From the NCBI GenBank assembly GCA_031261715.1, contig JAISJB010000004.1, positions 1 through 33,485 on the forward strand: a stretch of 33,485 nt of DNA, read 5' to 3'. The notes below the pieces were generated by a model that had not been told where the DNA came from, ran no database searches, and worked only from the letters and a program-made list of their open reading frames with translations. Of this stretch, positions 26,029 to 33,485 are shown piece after piece. Made by a program: the position numbers and the translations under genes. The stretch's first letter is position 1. Each line of letters begins with the position of its first letter. This DNA is from Endomicrobium sp. Lineage in GTDB: Bacteria; Elusimicrobiota; Endomicrobiia; Endomicrobiales; Endomicrobiaceae.

Positions 26029-28682
26029 GTTTTTAAAATATCTAAATACATTTGTAATTTTTTAATATTTATCATTAAATTATTAAATTTCACTGTTACT
26101 TTAGTAATTTCACTTTTAGGCGCTTTATTTATAAAATCTACATTTTTTAATTTTATCTCTAAACATTTTATAGTTTTTTTAGTATTGCTTAATTCTTTTT
26201 CAATTCTAATACGCTCTTTTTTATATTCTATTGGTTTATTTATTAATAAATAAATTTCATATCCTCCAGCAAGAATAATGATATAATTTTTAATATTGTT
26301 TATTTTTTCTATAAATTGAATTGAATCTATTTTTGTAAGCTCTTTTATATAACATTCATTTTTTTTAATAATTTCTTTATTTACATTATCTATATTATTA
26401 TAAAACAATGCTTTAATATTTGTTCCAAGAGGTATATGCATTTCATTACATGTAACTCTTATTTTTGTAATTATATCTTGAACTACTGTTGTCATTTGTT
26501 TACTAATTACTTCTGATTCAAGTTTGTCTACAACTATATCTAAATGTTTATTATATATTACTTTATTTACAAATTCTAATAGTTCTGATGTTACAAAAGG
26601 TACTATAGGATAAAGTAATCTTAATGTTTCATTCAATATAGTAATCAATATTATTAGTACTAATTGAGTATCTTTTTTATCTTGTGTATTATTTTTATTT
26701 ATTCGTATTTTAGCAAATTCAATATACCAATCACAATATTTATGCCAAAAAAAATCATATATCTCTCTTGCTACAATATCTATATTGTAACACTGATAAG
26801 CCTCATAAACTTTTTTTGCCATATTCTTGTACTCTATAACAATCCATTTATCTACAAGTTCATTAAGTTGGATTTCTTTTTTATAAACACTAATATTAGC
26901 ATTCTTAATATTAGCAAATACAAACTTTGAAGCATTCCATATTTTATTAATAAAGTTTCTTGAATATAAAAACATATCATTTGAAATTTGTATGTCTTTA
27001 CCTTGAGTTGCTACTTTCATTAAACCAAATCTTAATGAATCTGCTCCATATTTATCTATAATTTGTTTTGGATCAATAGTATTTCCAAGCGATTTCGACA
27101 TTTTTTTCCCATAAGAATCTCTAATAATACCGTGAATTACAACATCTTTATAAGGAATCTTATCAGTAAATTCTAAACTAAACTGTATCATTCTAGCAAC
27201 CCATAAATACAAAATTTCATGTCCTGTAACTAAGACTGAAGTAGGATAAAAATACTTAAAATCTTCATTATATTCATTATTTCCCCAATCAAAAACACTT
27301 AATGGCCATAATGCTGAAGAAAACCATGTATCTAAAACATCATCATCTTGTACAAATCCTGTTCCTTTACAATAAGGACATTCTTTAGGCATACTAAATG
27401 ACGCAATAGGTTTACAACTATTATGTTTAGAAGTACAGTAATAAACTGGAATTCTATGTCCCCACCATATTTGACGACTTATACACCAATCTCTTAAATT
27501 TTCTAACCATAATACATATGATTTTTCCCATGATTGTGGGTAAAATTTTATTTGCTTAGTTTGTCTTACAACATCTATAGCTTTTTTTGACATATTTTTA
27601 ACATCTAAAAACCATTGTTCAGAAACTAATGGTTCTATTTTAGTAGAACATCTATAACATTTTTTAACAGAATGAGAATAATTATCTACTTTAACTAAAA
27701 AGCCACTATTTTTTAATTCTGTAACAATTGTATCTCTAGCTTCTTCAATACTTAAATTTATATACCGTGATGGAACATTGATCATCTTACCGTTAGTATT
27801 TATAACATTTAAAATATCTAAGTTGTGTCTTAAAGCTATTTCATTATCAATATGATCATGAGCTGGTGTAACTTTAACTGCGCCTGTTCCAAATAACTTA
27901 TCTACAACATAATCTGAAATTAGATTTATCTTTCTATTTATTAAAGGAACCATTATAGTTTTATTAAATAAATTTACATATCTATTATCATCTGGAGCTG
28001 CTGCAACAGCTGTATCTCCAAAGATTGTTTCTGGTCTACTAGTAGCTATAACAATAGAATCACTAGAATTACATATTGGATATTTTATATACCATAATTT
28101 ACTATGTTCTGTTTCATATTCAACTTCTATATCTGACAAAGCAGTTCTACATTTTACACACCAATTAACAATTTTACTTCCTCTATATATAATTCCTTTA
28201 TTATATAATAAGATAAAAGCTTTTTTCACAGCGTTAGAACGACTTTTGTCCATTGTAAATGCTGTTCTATTCCAATCTAAACAACAACCTAGTAATTTAA
28301 GTTGGTCTAATATTTGTTTTTTAACATTATTTTCCCATACTTTCATTTTAATTAAAAAATTTTTACGACCTAAATCATATATAGTTTTATTTTCTTTTTT
28401 TAGACTTTTTTCAAGAACATTTTGTGTTGCAATGCCTCCATGATCTAAACCTGGTACCCATAATGTATTATATCCTTGTAACTTTTTAAATCTTAAAATA
28501 CTATCCTGCAAAATAGCATTTAATGCATGTCCCATATGCAATGTTCCAGTTATATTAGGAGGAGGTAAAATAGCAACAAAGGGTTTTTTATTTTTATTTA
28601 CTCTAGTTGAGAATATCTTTTTATTTAACCAATAGTTATACCATTTTTTATCATTGTCTACATGATTATATACTTTATCCAT
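26025..28682 (-). CDS. valS: Valyl-tRNA synthetase
   Basis: Class Ia synthetase charging tRNA-Val. Motifs are the HIGH-type PPPNITGTLHMGHALN near the N-terminus, GLDHGGIATQ, an editing domain with SRPETIFGDTAVA and TGAVKVTPAHDHID, zinc-type pairs CVKC and CPYC, DTWFSSALWP, the KMSKS loop KKMSKSLGN, an anticodon-binding domain, and a C-terminal Lys-rich coiled coil (VLETYL-type arm). The length is about 885 residues. I chose the ATG at 28682 (MDKVYNHVDNDKKW): AAAGG lies ten bases upstream. The frame continues to 28796, but that stretch overlaps mscS and is unlike the family. The stop overlaps the rdgB start. Confidence 0.96.
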   Translation of the reverse strand: MDKVYNHVDNDKKWYNYWLNKKIFSTRVNKNKKPFVAILPPPNITGTLHMGHALNAILQDSILRFKKLQGYNTLWVPGLDHGGIATQNVLEKSLKKENKTIYDLGRKNFLIKMKVWENNVKKQILDQLKLLGCCLDWNRTAFTMDKSRSNAVKKAFILLYNKGIIYRGSKIVNWCVKCRTALSDIEVEYETEHSKLWYIKYPICNSSDSIVIATSRPETIFGDTAVAAAPDDNRYVNLFNKTIMVPLINRKINLISDYVVDKLFGTGAVKVTPAHDHIDNEIALRHNLDILNVINTNGKMINVPSRYINLSIEEARDTIVTELKNSGFLVKVDNYSHSVKKCYRCSTKIEPLVSEQWFLDVKNMSKKAIDVVRQTKQIKFYPQSWEKSYVLWLENLRDWCISRQIWWGHRIPVYYCTSKHNSCKPIASFSMPKECPYCKGTGFVQDDDVLDTWFSSALWPLSVFDWGNNEYNEDFKYFYPTSVLVTGHEILYLWVARMIQFSLEFTDKIPYKDVVIHGIIRDSYGKKMSKSLGNTIDPKQIIDKYGADSLRFGLMKVATQGKDIQISNDMFLYSRNFINKIWNASKFVFANIKNANISVYKKEIQLNELVDKWIVIEYKNMAKKVYEAYQCYNIDIVAREIYDFFWHKYCDWYIEFAKIRINKNNTQDKKDTQLVLIILITILNETLRLLYPIVPFVTSELLEFVNKVIYNKHLDIVVDKLESEVISKQMTTVVQDIITKIRVTCNEMHIPLGTNIKALFYNNIDNVNKEIIKKNECYIKELTKIDSIQFIEKINNIKNYIIILAGGYEIYLLINKPIEYKKERIRIEKELSNTKKTIKCLEIKLKNVDFINKAPKSEITKVTVKFNNLMINIKKLQMYLDILKT

Positions 28683-28723
28683 CGTTAAGTTACCTTTCAT
28701 AAGTTTTACTTTATATATAATAT

Positions 28724-28753
28724 AATATACTTTATATACAAAGTAAAATTCAA
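28724..28753 (-). promoter_or_regulatory. Possible sigma-70 promoter for valS
   Basis: In the 79-base gap between mscS and valS the minus strand has TTGAAT at 28748-28753 and TATATT at 28724-28729, 18 bases apart. This is the largest gap in this part of the window. The gap is nearly all A and T, so the -10 match has little weight by itself. Confidence 0.3.
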
Positions 28754-28761
28754 CAGTAAAT

Positions 28762-29778
28762 CTATTTAGTGTGAATATATCTATAATAATTTTCAAAATG
28801 TGGAATTACTATTTTAGCTTCATTAAAACGTTTATATATATTTTTTAACATTTCACTTTGTATGAAAGCTTTGGAATACATATTTCTAATTCTAAAAAAT
28901 AAATTAAAATGAATTGCACATTCACTAAAGTGTGTAAACAATATTATTGGAGTATAGTTTTTCACAGTATCATCATATTTCTTTATTATTTCTTTAGCTG
29001 CAATAATAGCTATATTTTCTACATAAGTTAAATTATATCCATAAGCAACATAACAACTGATAAAACTTGTAATTTCTGAATTATTATTAAAATGAAAATT
29101 TGTTACTATTGCTGATGATAACTTTGTATTTGGTATTATAATTACTATATTAGACATAGCTTTAATTACAGTTGTTCTCCAATTAATTTCAATAACTGTT
29201 CCTTCCTCTCCAGAATCAAGTTTAACATAATCACCTTTAACAATTTGTTTACTAACAAAAATAAGTACTCCTGAATAAAAACCAACAAAAATATCTTGAA
29301 ATGCAAGTACCATGGGAGCTGAAGTTAAACACATTCCAAATAAAATTGGTTTAACCTTAACACCGATTTGATCTAATAATAATATCAATCCTATAAAAAT
29401 TATAATTAATCTTATTATATTAGGCTTAATTTTATTAGAAACAAGTTTAGAAAAAAATTTTGAAATTATATAAGCTATTAAAATTATTAGTGAAAACGAA
29501 ACTATAAAATAAAAAGTTTTATGTAAAATATAAAAATTAATATTTATAGGTGCATTTAATAATGAACTATATAAAGCTAATAAAAAAAATAAAAAAGAAA
29601 TATAAACTTTAGCTAAATGACTTTTAATAAAATAATTTGATTTAGGAAGTATCTTATTTAAGATAGTTGTTACATATTGTTTTAATAAAAATCCTATAAA
29701 TAAAAACAAGATCAGTATAAATATACTCTTTCCCCACATAAGTATTTTTTTATTAATAAAAAGAAAATTAGCTATCAT
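28762..29778 (-). CDS. MscS-family small-conductance mechanosensitive channel
   Basis: Inner-membrane channel of the MscS family, which releases solutes upon osmotic down-shock. The 338 residues start with several membrane helices (FILILFLFIGFLL, ISFLFFLLALYSSLL, FYFIVSFSLIILIAYII, LIIIFIGLILLLDQIG). The pore-helix region follows, GMCLTSAPMVLAFQDIFVGFYSG. The beta domain has VKGDYVKLDSGEEGTVIEINWRTT, then IIIPNTKLSSAIVTNF, and a mixed C-terminal domain ends the protein. The pore helix is less Gly/Ala-rich than in E. coli MscS. Ion or solute choice cannot be stated. The ATG overlaps the TGA of the zinc-finger gene (ATGA). Confidence 0.88.
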   Translation of the reverse strand: MIANFLFINKKILMWGKSIFILILFLFIGFLLKQYVTTILNKILPKSNYFIKSHLAKVYISFLFFLLALYSSLLNAPININFYILHKTFYFIVSFSLIILIAYIISKFFSKLVSNKIKPNIIRLIIIFIGLILLLDQIGVKVKPILFGMCLTSAPMVLAFQDIFVGFYSGVLIFVSKQIVKGDYVKLDSGEEGTVIEINWRTTVIKAMSNIVIIIPNTKLSSAIVTNFHFNNNSEITSFISCYVAYGYNLTYVENIAIIAAKEIIKKYDDTVKNYTPIILFTHFSECAIHFNLFFRIRNMYSKAFIQSEMLKNIYKRFNEAKIVIPHFENYYRYIHTK

Positions 29779-30119
29779 TTATTAGTTTTTTCAGACTGTA
29801 TTTGACATTCTATACAGTACCTAGTCCATGGTATAGCTTGTAATCTTTCTATAGGAATGATATTATTACAAGATTCGCATTTTCCATATATATTTTTATC
29901 TAGTTTATCAAATGCATCGTTTATTATTTTTAACATTAATTTATCATTTTCAATCATCTTAAAATATAGTTCTCTTTCAGTATTATTAGTTGCTGTATCT
30001 ATTTCATCTCCTATATTAGTATCTATAATATCTTTATGAACATTATTAATTTTATTTAAAAGTTCAATTTTCTTGTCTATCAAAATTTTTTTTAAATTTT
30101 GAAATTTTAATTTATCCAT
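29775..30119 (-). CDS. DksA/TraR-family zinc-finger protein
   Basis: 114 residues: a coiled-coil N-terminal half rich in Lys, Glu and Ile (LKKILIDKKIELLNKIN), the patch GDEIDTATNNTERELYF, and a C4 zinc finger CESC...CIEC with IPIERLQAIPWTRYCIEC. The family binds RNA polymerase in the secondary channel and alters promoter open-complex stability, often with ppGpp. The acidic tip DxxDxA of E. coli DksA is not clearly kept (GDEIDTA is the nearest). The start is fixed by GGGAG eight bases before the ATG at 30119; the frame also opens at an ATG at 30134, which overlaps that site. The stop overlaps the mscS ATG. Confidence 0.87.
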   Translation of the reverse strand: MDKLKFQNLKKILIDKKIELLNKINNVHKDIIDTNIGDEIDTATNNTERELYFKMIENDKLMLKIINDAFDKLDKNIYGKCESCNNIIPIERLQAIPWTRYCIECQIQSEKTNK

Positions 30120-30127
30120 GAACAAGG

Positions 30128-30132
30128 CTCCC
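30128..30132 (-). promoter_or_regulatory. Shine-Dalgarno fixing the DksA-like start
   Basis: GGGAG on the minus strand lies eight bases before the ATG at 30117-30119. It overlaps the upstream in-frame ATG at 30134, which is therefore unlikely to be the start. Confidence 0.6.
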
Positions 30133-30146
30133 ATATATGATATAAT

Positions 30147-31643
30147 TTAACTTGTAACAACTTTTATAGTTTTTAAATTAGCTGATTCTTGTCCACTAAG
30201 TCTAATATTCTTAGCAGACACCTCTATCAAATAATCACATAATTCTTTTGTAATTCTTTCTCCTGGAATTAGAATAGGAATGCCTGGTGGATAAGGAGTT
30301 AAACTTTGAGCTGCAATATGACCAACTGCTTTTTTTAAACTTAATTTTTTTGTTTTGCTTGAAAGAAAAACATCTCTTGGTTTCATAACCATTTCAGTAG
30401 ATAATGATGGTATTTTAAGTATCCAATTTTTTTGTTTACCATGATATCTATCGTTAATGTTTTTAAGAGCATTAATAAAATTATTGATATCATTTTGATT
30501 AGTACCTTCACCTAAAATTGCTACTAGATTAAATACATCAGCATAATCAAGTTGTACATTGTATTTTTTTGCTAAAAGATTTTCAATATCATATCCTGAT
30601 AGTCCACTTTTTGTAACATTAATTGTTAATTTGGTTACATCTAAATCAAAACCCAATTTGTTTATCTCACTACGTGTTATACACTTCATGAAATTAATGT
30701 TTTTATTTATATATGAACGACCATATTCAGCATATTGTATAATTTTATTAAATGTGTCTTCTCCATGTAAAAAAGCTTGTTTTCTAGCTAAATCAAGACT
30801 TGCAAGAATTAAATAGTTTGGACTTGTAGTTTGTAACATAGAAACTATTTTTTTAACCCTATCTAGAGCAATAAGTTTTGAATTAAAATGTAAAACAGAG
30901 CCTTGAGACAATGCTGACAAAACTTTATGTGTTGATTGCACACATAAATCAGCCCCAGCCGAAACTGCTGATTCTGGTAATTGTTTATTAAACAATAAAT
31001 GGGGGCCATGAGCTTCATCTACTAAAACTATTTTTCCTTTTTTATGACATAAATTAATAATTTTTCTTAATTCTGTTACTATACCATTATATGTTGGGCT
31101 TGTGATAAAAACTGCTTTAACTTCAGGATATTTATTTAATGCATTCTTAATCTGATTATAAGTAGTATTAAAAATTAAATCTAAGTCTTGGTCTATATTT
31201 GGTTGAATCCAAATAGGCCATACTCCTGATATAATTATTCCGCTCATAATAGATTTATGCGAATTCCTTGAAACAATAACAGAATCTCCTGATTCACATG
31301 CAGCAAGTAACATAGCCATATTTCCAACTGAAGTTCCATTAACTAAAAAGAAAGAATGTTGTACTCCATATGCTTGAGCCATAAGTTCTTCTGCCTTTTT
31401 AATTGCACTAGTAGGATCATGTAAAGAATCAACTTCATCAAAAACAGTAACATCAAATTTATATACTGACTTTCCAGTATAATTTTTTAATTCACTATTA
31501 ATACTTCTACCATTTTTGTGACCAGGGCAATGAAAAGAAACAACATCTCTTTTAGCATGTGATAAAAGAACATCAAATAATGGAGATTTAGTTTGTCTGT
31601 TATATATTAAAGACTTAGATTTATATGATAGGTGTTTAGTCAT
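30147..31643 (-). CDS. Orn/Lys/Arg decarboxylase family protein
   Basis: PLP enzyme of the aspartate-aminotransferase fold group, 498 residues. The N-terminal family signature is SFHCPGHKNGRSI, then DEVDSLHDPTSAIKKAEEL and FLVNGTSVGNMAMLLA. The cofactor site has ITSPTYNGIV, VDEAHGPHLLF and the Schiff-base lysine in STHKVLSALSQGS. The C-terminal domain has LTPYPPGIPILIPGERI. The family decarboxylates arginine, lysine or ornithine to agmatine, cadaverine or putrescine; arginine is most common for this short Firmicutes-type form, but the substrate is not decidable here. It follows tRNA-Val by 23 bases and no Shine-Dalgarno is seen. Polyamine supply is the likely role. Confidence 0.9.
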   Translation of the reverse strand: MTKHLSYKSKSLIYNRQTKSPLFDVLLSHAKRDVVSFHCPGHKNGRSINSELKNYTGKSVYKFDVTVFDEVDSLHDPTSAIKKAEELMAQAYGVQHSFFLVNGTSVGNMAMLLAACESGDSVIVSRNSHKSIMSGIIISGVWPIWIQPNIDQDLDLIFNTTYNQIKNALNKYPEVKAVFITSPTYNGIVTELRKIINLCHKKGKIVLVDEAHGPHLLFNKQLPESAVSAGADLCVQSTHKVLSALSQGSVLHFNSKLIALDRVKKIVSMLQTTSPNYLILASLDLARKQAFLHGEDTFNKIIQYAEYGRSYINKNINFMKCITRSEINKLGFDLDVTKLTINVTKSGLSGYDIENLLAKKYNVQLDYADVFNLVAILGEGTNQNDINNFINALKNINDRYHGKQKNWILKIPSLSTEMVMKPRDVFLSSKTKKLSLKKAVGHIAAQSLTPYPPGIPILIPGERITKELCDYLIEVSAKNIRLSGQESANLKTIKVVTS

Positions 31644-31666
31644 TTATTATATTTTATTTGTAAACT

Positions 31667-31740
31667 TACCCGGTAGAAGATTCGAACTTCTGACAACTTC
31701 CACGTCAAGGAAGTACTCTAACCAACTGAGCTAACCGGGT
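31667..31740 (-). tRNA. tRNA-Val (GAC)
   Basis: Acceptor ACCCGGT/ACCGGGT, D-stem GCTC/GAGT (one wobble), anticodon stem CTTCC/GGAAG with loop TTGACGT giving GAC, T-stem AGAAG/CTTCT, discriminator A, no encoded CCA. It reads GTT and GTC, so another valine tRNA must exist elsewhere for GTA and GTG. It is 12 bases after tRNA-Cys. Confidence 0.96.
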
Positions 31741-31752
31741 AACAAAAATACT

Positions 31753-31823
31753 AGGTGCGGGCCGGAGTTGAACCGGCGATAAAAGTTTTGCAGACTCTTC
31801 CCTTACCACTTGGGTACCGCACC
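31753..31823 (-). tRNA. tRNA-Cys (GCA)
   Basis: Acceptor GGTGCGG/CCGCACC, three-pair D-stem CCC/GGG, anticodon stem AGAGT/ACTTT (one wobble) with loop CTGCAAA giving GCA, T-stem GCCGG/CCGGC, and discriminator U, the identity base for cysteine. No CCA is encoded. It begins ten bases after the kinase stop. Confidence 0.96.
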
Positions 31824-31833
31824 AACATTACAA

Positions 31834-32406
31834 TCATAATACTTGATTTAATACATTATTTACTTTTAAATGTAGTTGTACTAAATCTTCAGTATCATTC
31901 ATAATAGTTATTTCAGCCATTTTAGCAGTCTCACTCATTTGTTGAATAGATTTCTTAAACTGCTTACTATTTTCTTGTTGTTCTAACTTAATAAAATCTA
32001 AAATATTTGTTGGATCTCCAAATCTACATCTACGTTTCATTCTTAAAAATCTTACATAAACAGGAGCAACTACATTAACTAATATGAAGTTTCTTATATG
32101 CCTCAGTTCTTTTACTTCAGCAGTGTGTCTTATAGAACTTATACAATATTTATTAATATAAGTAAAAGTATTAATTTCTTTTAAAACGTATTTAACAAGA
32201 ACATTATTACCGTACTTTTTTCTCAAACTAACACCAAATCCAGCTAAATTAGATCTTGTAAATTCATTTATATTGATATCTTTATAAAAAAAATTTCTTA
32301 TAACATCTGACAGAGAGTAATGTTTATAACCATAAACATCTGAAATATAATTTGCTATTGTATCTTTTCCAGAACAACACAAACCAGTCAATCCTATTAT
32401 TCTCAT
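31834..32406 (-). CDS. P-loop nucleotide kinase-like protein (UPF0200-type)
   Basis: 190 residues. The N-terminal Walker A is IIGLTGLCCSGKDT. SLSDVIRNFF follows, then SNLAGFGVSLRKKYG and VLVKYVLKEI, the block ISSIRHTAEVKELR, VNVVAPVYVRFLRM, and a C-terminal helix with QMSETAKMAEITIMND. This is the plan of UPF0200 / dephospho-CoA-kinase-like small kinases best known from archaea. Whether it acts on a nucleoside monophosphate, dephospho-CoA or another molecule cannot be said. The doubled Cys in the P-loop is unusual but the essential GxxxxGK(D/S)T is intact. It is flanked by tRNA-fMet (23 bases) and tRNA-Cys (10 bases). Confidence 0.72.
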   Translation of the reverse strand: MRIIGLTGLCCSGKDTIANYISDVYGYKHYSLSDVIRNFFYKDININEFTRSNLAGFGVSLRKKYGNNVLVKYVLKEINTFTYINKYCISSIRHTAEVKELRHIRNFILVNVVAPVYVRFLRMKRRCRFGDPTNILDFIKLEQQENSKQFKKSIQQMSETAKMAEITIMNDTEDLVQLHLKVNNVLNQVL

Positions 32407-32429
32407 TTATTCATAACAATAAAATTAAA

Positions 32430-32503
<74 letters not shown>

Positions 32504-32527
32504 GCTTTAAAAACTAAAAACTATTTT

Positions 32528-32556
32528 ATGCTAACAATATTTTAATTATTTGTCAA
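32528..32556 (-). promoter_or_regulatory. Sigma-70-type promoter for tRNA-fMet and genes after it
   Basis: The minus strand has TTGACA (32551-32556), a perfect -35 box, then 17 bases, then TAGCAT (32528-32533), four of six -10 matches. Initiation would fall near 32521, about 18 bases before the tRNA. The -35 box contains the TGA stop of the upstream acetyltransferase-like gene. A perfect TTGACA at exact spacing is uncommon by chance in such AT-rich DNA. No other gap in this group offers a promoter, so the kinase, tRNA-Cys, tRNA-Val and decarboxylase may all depend on it. Confidence 0.5.
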
Positions 32557-33485
32557 CTTTGATATATTTTATATTTTTTTACTAGTTGACCGCCCATCAT
32601 ATTAATTGTACGTTGTACCATTATATTATCATTTAATATCCATGATAATTCACAATATTTATAACCTATTTTGAGTGCATTTCTTAAACCTGCTTCATAC
32701 ATAATAGCTTCTATTCCTTTAAATCTATATTTTTTTTTAATGCCCATAATCATAATTCTTAAATAGTTAATATGTTTTTTATAAATAAGAGCTTTAATAA
32801 AACCTAACGGAAATAATTTACCATTTAGTTTTTTTAATATTATATTATAATCTGGAATTGCAATAAGCATTCCAGCGGGTTCACCACTAATACTAACTAT
32901 GAAAACCAATTTAGGATCCATAATCATTTTTAACTTATTAGCCAATAAATTAAATTCTTCATCTGTCCAAGGAACAAAACCCCAGTTATCTTTCCAAGCA
33001 TCATTATAAATTTCCATCAAATCCTTTATGTCATTCACAAATGTTTTTTTAGTTACATTTCTTAATCTTAAATTAGGTAATTTATTATATATTTTAAAAA
33101 CTATATTTTTTAAATTTTTATTAATTTTAACAAGATCTAAATTATAAGCATATAATTCTTTTATTTTAATAAGACCAGAATTTTCAGCTAAAGTAATATA
33201 ATATTTAGGATTATATGGCATCATTAAGACTGGTGGTAAATTAAATCCATAAGAAAGAAAACCACAATTATTATTTATAGATGGATTCATAGGGCCTATC
33301 ATTTTATCTATACCTTTACAATTTAACCAACTTTTAACTGCTAGAAATAATGTTTTTGCGACTTTAATATCATTTAAACATTCAAAGAACCCAAAAAAAC
33401 CACACTTTTTATGAACAGTAATATAGTTATAATCTATAATTGCAGCTATTCGTCCAGTAATATTATTTGATACATCATATGTTAA
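32553..33485 (-). CDS. GNAT-like acyltransferase of unknown substrate, N-terminus cut by right edge
   Basis: The frame is open from its TGA at 32553 to the right edge, giving 310 residues without a start. Visible blocks are GRIAAIIDYNYI, KKCGFFGFFEC, VAKTLFLAVKSWL, MIGPMNPSINNNCGFLSYGF, LPPVLMMPYNPKYY, IYNDAWKDNWGFVPWTDEEF, VSISGEPAGMLIAIPDYN and a C-terminal acetyl-CoA-site-like IMIMGIKKKYRFKGIEAIMYEAGLRNALKIGY. This matches a widespread bacterial family of about 380 residues with tandem GNAT-fold halves, mostly annotated as hypothetical or N-acetyltransferase. The ATG at 33302 is internal to it, so the true start is outside. The stop is embedded in the next promoter's -35 box. Confidence 0.78.
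   Translation of the reverse strand, partial: LTYDVSNNITGRIAAIIDYNYITVHKKCGFFGFFECLNDIKVAKTLFLAVKSWLNCKGIDKMIGPMNPSINNNCGFLSYGFNLPPVLMMPYNPKYYITLAENSGLIKIKELYAYNLDLVKINKNLKNIVFKIYNKLPNLRLRNVTKKTFVNDIKDLMEIYNDAWKDNWGFVPWTDEEFNLLANKLKMIMDPKLVFIVSISGEPAGMLIAIPDYNIILKKLNGKLFPLGFIKALIYKKHINYLRIMIMGIKKKYRFKGIEAIMYEAGLRNALKIGYKYCELSWILNDNIMVQRTINMMGGQLVKKYKIYQS

Noticed and set aside
28683-28796. 38-residue N-terminal extension of valS
   Set aside because: It runs into the mscS gene, is unlike ValS N-termini, and a good ribosome binding site precedes the inner ATG at 28682.

Overview
The window is 33.5 kb of very AT-rich bacterial chromosome that codes densely under the standard code: TGG is used for Trp, and TGA occurs as a stop, for example in pgpA and in the acetyltransferase at the right edge. 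LptF/LptG-type lipopolysaccharide transport permeases point to a Gram-negative envelope. A MurE with the DNPR motif points to meso-diaminopimelate peptidoglycan. The low GC, short intergenic gaps, gene overlaps, trimmed proteins (FtsK without its gamma domain, short FtsL, small omega-like protein) and a partial dcw cluster fit a reduced, possibly host-associated genome. The lineage cannot be named from the sequence alone. The order zinc-ribbon protein - rnpB - rsmH - dcw genes and the two-subunit class I fumarase recall Elusimicrobiota or deltaproteobacterial relatives, but that is inference.

Layout. Left edge (1-2552, plus strand): the 3' end of an unknown gene, then lptF (broken in frame by a 12-A run) and lptG. 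Everything from 2565 to the right edge lies on the minus strand, about 31 kb in one direction. In transcription order, right to left: a GNAT-like protein cut by the edge; tRNA-fMet behind a good promoter candidate; a UPF0200-like P-loop kinase; tRNA-Cys and tRNA-Val; an Orn/Lys/Arg decarboxylase; a DksA/TraR zinc-finger protein; an MscS-like channel; valS; rdgB; tRNA-Pro; gmk; a small omega-like protein; a family 4 uracil-DNA glycosylase; a CAU tRNA (probably Ile2); a C4 zinc-ribbon coiled-coil protein; rnpB; the dcw segment rsmH-ftsL-ftsI-murE-murF-mraY-murD-ftsW-murG; two small membrane proteins; tRNA-Phe; malic enzyme and the two fumarase subunits; rpsO-pnp; accB; ftsK; pgsA-pgpA; and a metallo-beta-lactamase-fold hydrolase.

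How the genes work together. The centre makes lipid II and the septal wall (MraY, MurD/E/F/G, FtsW, FtsI, FtsL). The left part adds phosphatidylglycerol synthesis (PgsA, PgpA), fatty-acid precursor supply (AccB), chromosome handling (FtsK) and LPS export (LptF/G). Malic enzyme plus fumarase links pyruvate, malate and fumarate. RNA and translation functions (rnpB, rpsO, pnp, valS, six tRNAs) are interleaved. All six tRNAs point the same way as their neighbours, often within a few bases of the flanking genes, so RNase P and 3' tRNA processing may also cut the mRNAs. None of the six encodes its CCA end.

I found no CRISPR array, insertion sequence, prophage, defence locus or obviously new multi-gene system. 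No stretch longer than 300 bases lacks a gene; the longest non-protein stretch (22469-22869) is filled by RNase P RNA. The best leads are the lptF poly-A frameshift, the tRNA punctuation of transcripts, the FtsK missing its DNA-reading domain, the shortened dcw cluster and the unidentified left-edge protein.
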